A DNA stretch of 6,351 nucleotides from an uncultured Lachnospiraceae bacterium. Its GTDB lineage: Bacteria > Bacillota_A > Clostridia > Lachnospirales > Lachnospiraceae. Below are positions 6,112 through 6,351 of this stretch, piece by piece. Numbering within the stretch: position 1 is the first letter of the stretch; every line of letters begins with the position of its first letter. Under the pieces are notes generated by a model. The model saw nothing but the letters and a program-made list of their open reading frames with translations, was not told the DNA's origin and did no database searches. A program made the translations under genes and the position numbers. The stretch covers positions 1-6,351 of the forward strand of contig CADAHD010000138.1 in NCBI GenBank assembly GCA_902787595.1, written 5' to 3'.

Positions 6112-6351
6112 GTAAAGTATCTTGAGAAAAGCTTTCCGGCTATGGGCGCGGCCATCTCACCGCCGCTGCCGGCATTTTCAAGTATCACAGTCACTACGAT
6201 CTCAGGATCATCGGCCGGCGCAAAGCCGGTAAACCATGCATGCGACTGCTGCTTATTATTTGAGAATTCGGCAGATCCGGTCTTGCCTGCCACTTCAAAG
6301 GGCAGATCCTTTATGCGAGTAGCCGTACCGTGATCTACAACAGCCTTCATC
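6093..6351 (-). CDS. Class B penicillin-binding protein (D,D-transpeptidase), C-terminal fragment
   Basis: This is the last 86 or so codons of a peptidoglycan transpeptidase; the gene begins beyond base 6351. The fragment carries the KTG active-site box (bases 6284-6276) in the context VAGKTGSAEF, followed by SHAWFTGFAPADDPEI, a strand of Val/Ile (VVTVILENAG) and a GGEMAAPIAGKLFSRYF ending. These are the beta3 strand, following strands and final helix of the penicillin-binding fold. The protein should cross-link peptidoglycan on the outer face of the membrane; the N-terminal membrane anchor and the SxxK and SxN boxes are outside the window. The pattern suits PBP2/PbpA-type elongation or division enzymes, but subtype cannot be fixed from this piece. 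The methionine at 6350 is internal, not the true start. The gene ends in a strong terminator, so it is probably the last gene of its operon. Confidence 0.9.
   Translation of the reverse strand, partial: MKAVVDHGTATRIKDLPFEVAGKTGSAEFSNNKQQSHAWFTGFAPADDPEIVVTVILENAGSGGEMAAPIAGKLFSRYFTDHAGD

Overview
The window looks like a chromosomal segment of a Firmicute of class Clostridia, most likely a Lachnospiraceae-type gut or rumen anaerobe. This is inferred from several things: the GGDEF/EAL protein with an N-terminal Cys-rich PAS-like module, a clostridial EF-G paralogue, Gram-positive Shine-Dalgarno sites (GGAGG, AAGGGGG), strong intrinsic terminators, moderate G+C genes and AT-rich spacers. No mobile element, CRISPR array, tRNA or rRNA was seen, so this reads as ordinary core chromosome rather than an island.

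All five genes lie on the minus strand, so transcription runs from high to low coordinates. First (6351-6093) is the 3' end of a class B penicillin-binding protein, closed by a strong hairpin terminator that overlaps its own stop codon. A 178-bp spacer holds a candidate promoter for a divergent type I phosphoribosyltransferase-like gene (5914-5276), which is followed by a clear intrinsic terminator (5198-5240). Next comes a full-length EF-G paralogue (5131-3038). Eight bases after its stop begins a 680-residue sensor/GGDEF/EAL protein (3029-987), probably in the same operon and starting at TTG. After a 128-bp spacer with a near-consensus sigma-A promoter comes leuS, of which the first 286 codons are present (858-1).

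The most interesting unit is the EF-G paralogue plus c-di-GMP phosphodiesterase pair. The EF-G paralogue keeps the P-loop and the domain IV and V signatures, but the catalytic His of G3 is Met, the switch I Thr is Ser, and the NKxD guanine-recognition motif reads TDMD. That pattern suggests a translation factor with weak or altered GTPase activity. Its partner has a degenerate GGDEF domain (QADHF) but a complete EAL active site, so it should degrade c-di-GMP, perhaps under control of its Cys-rich N-terminal module. A link between translation state and c-di-GMP turnover is an inference from the gene arrangement. The flanking genes (cell-wall PBP, phosphoribosyltransferase, leuS) appear to be independent transcription units, because terminators or a promoter separate them.
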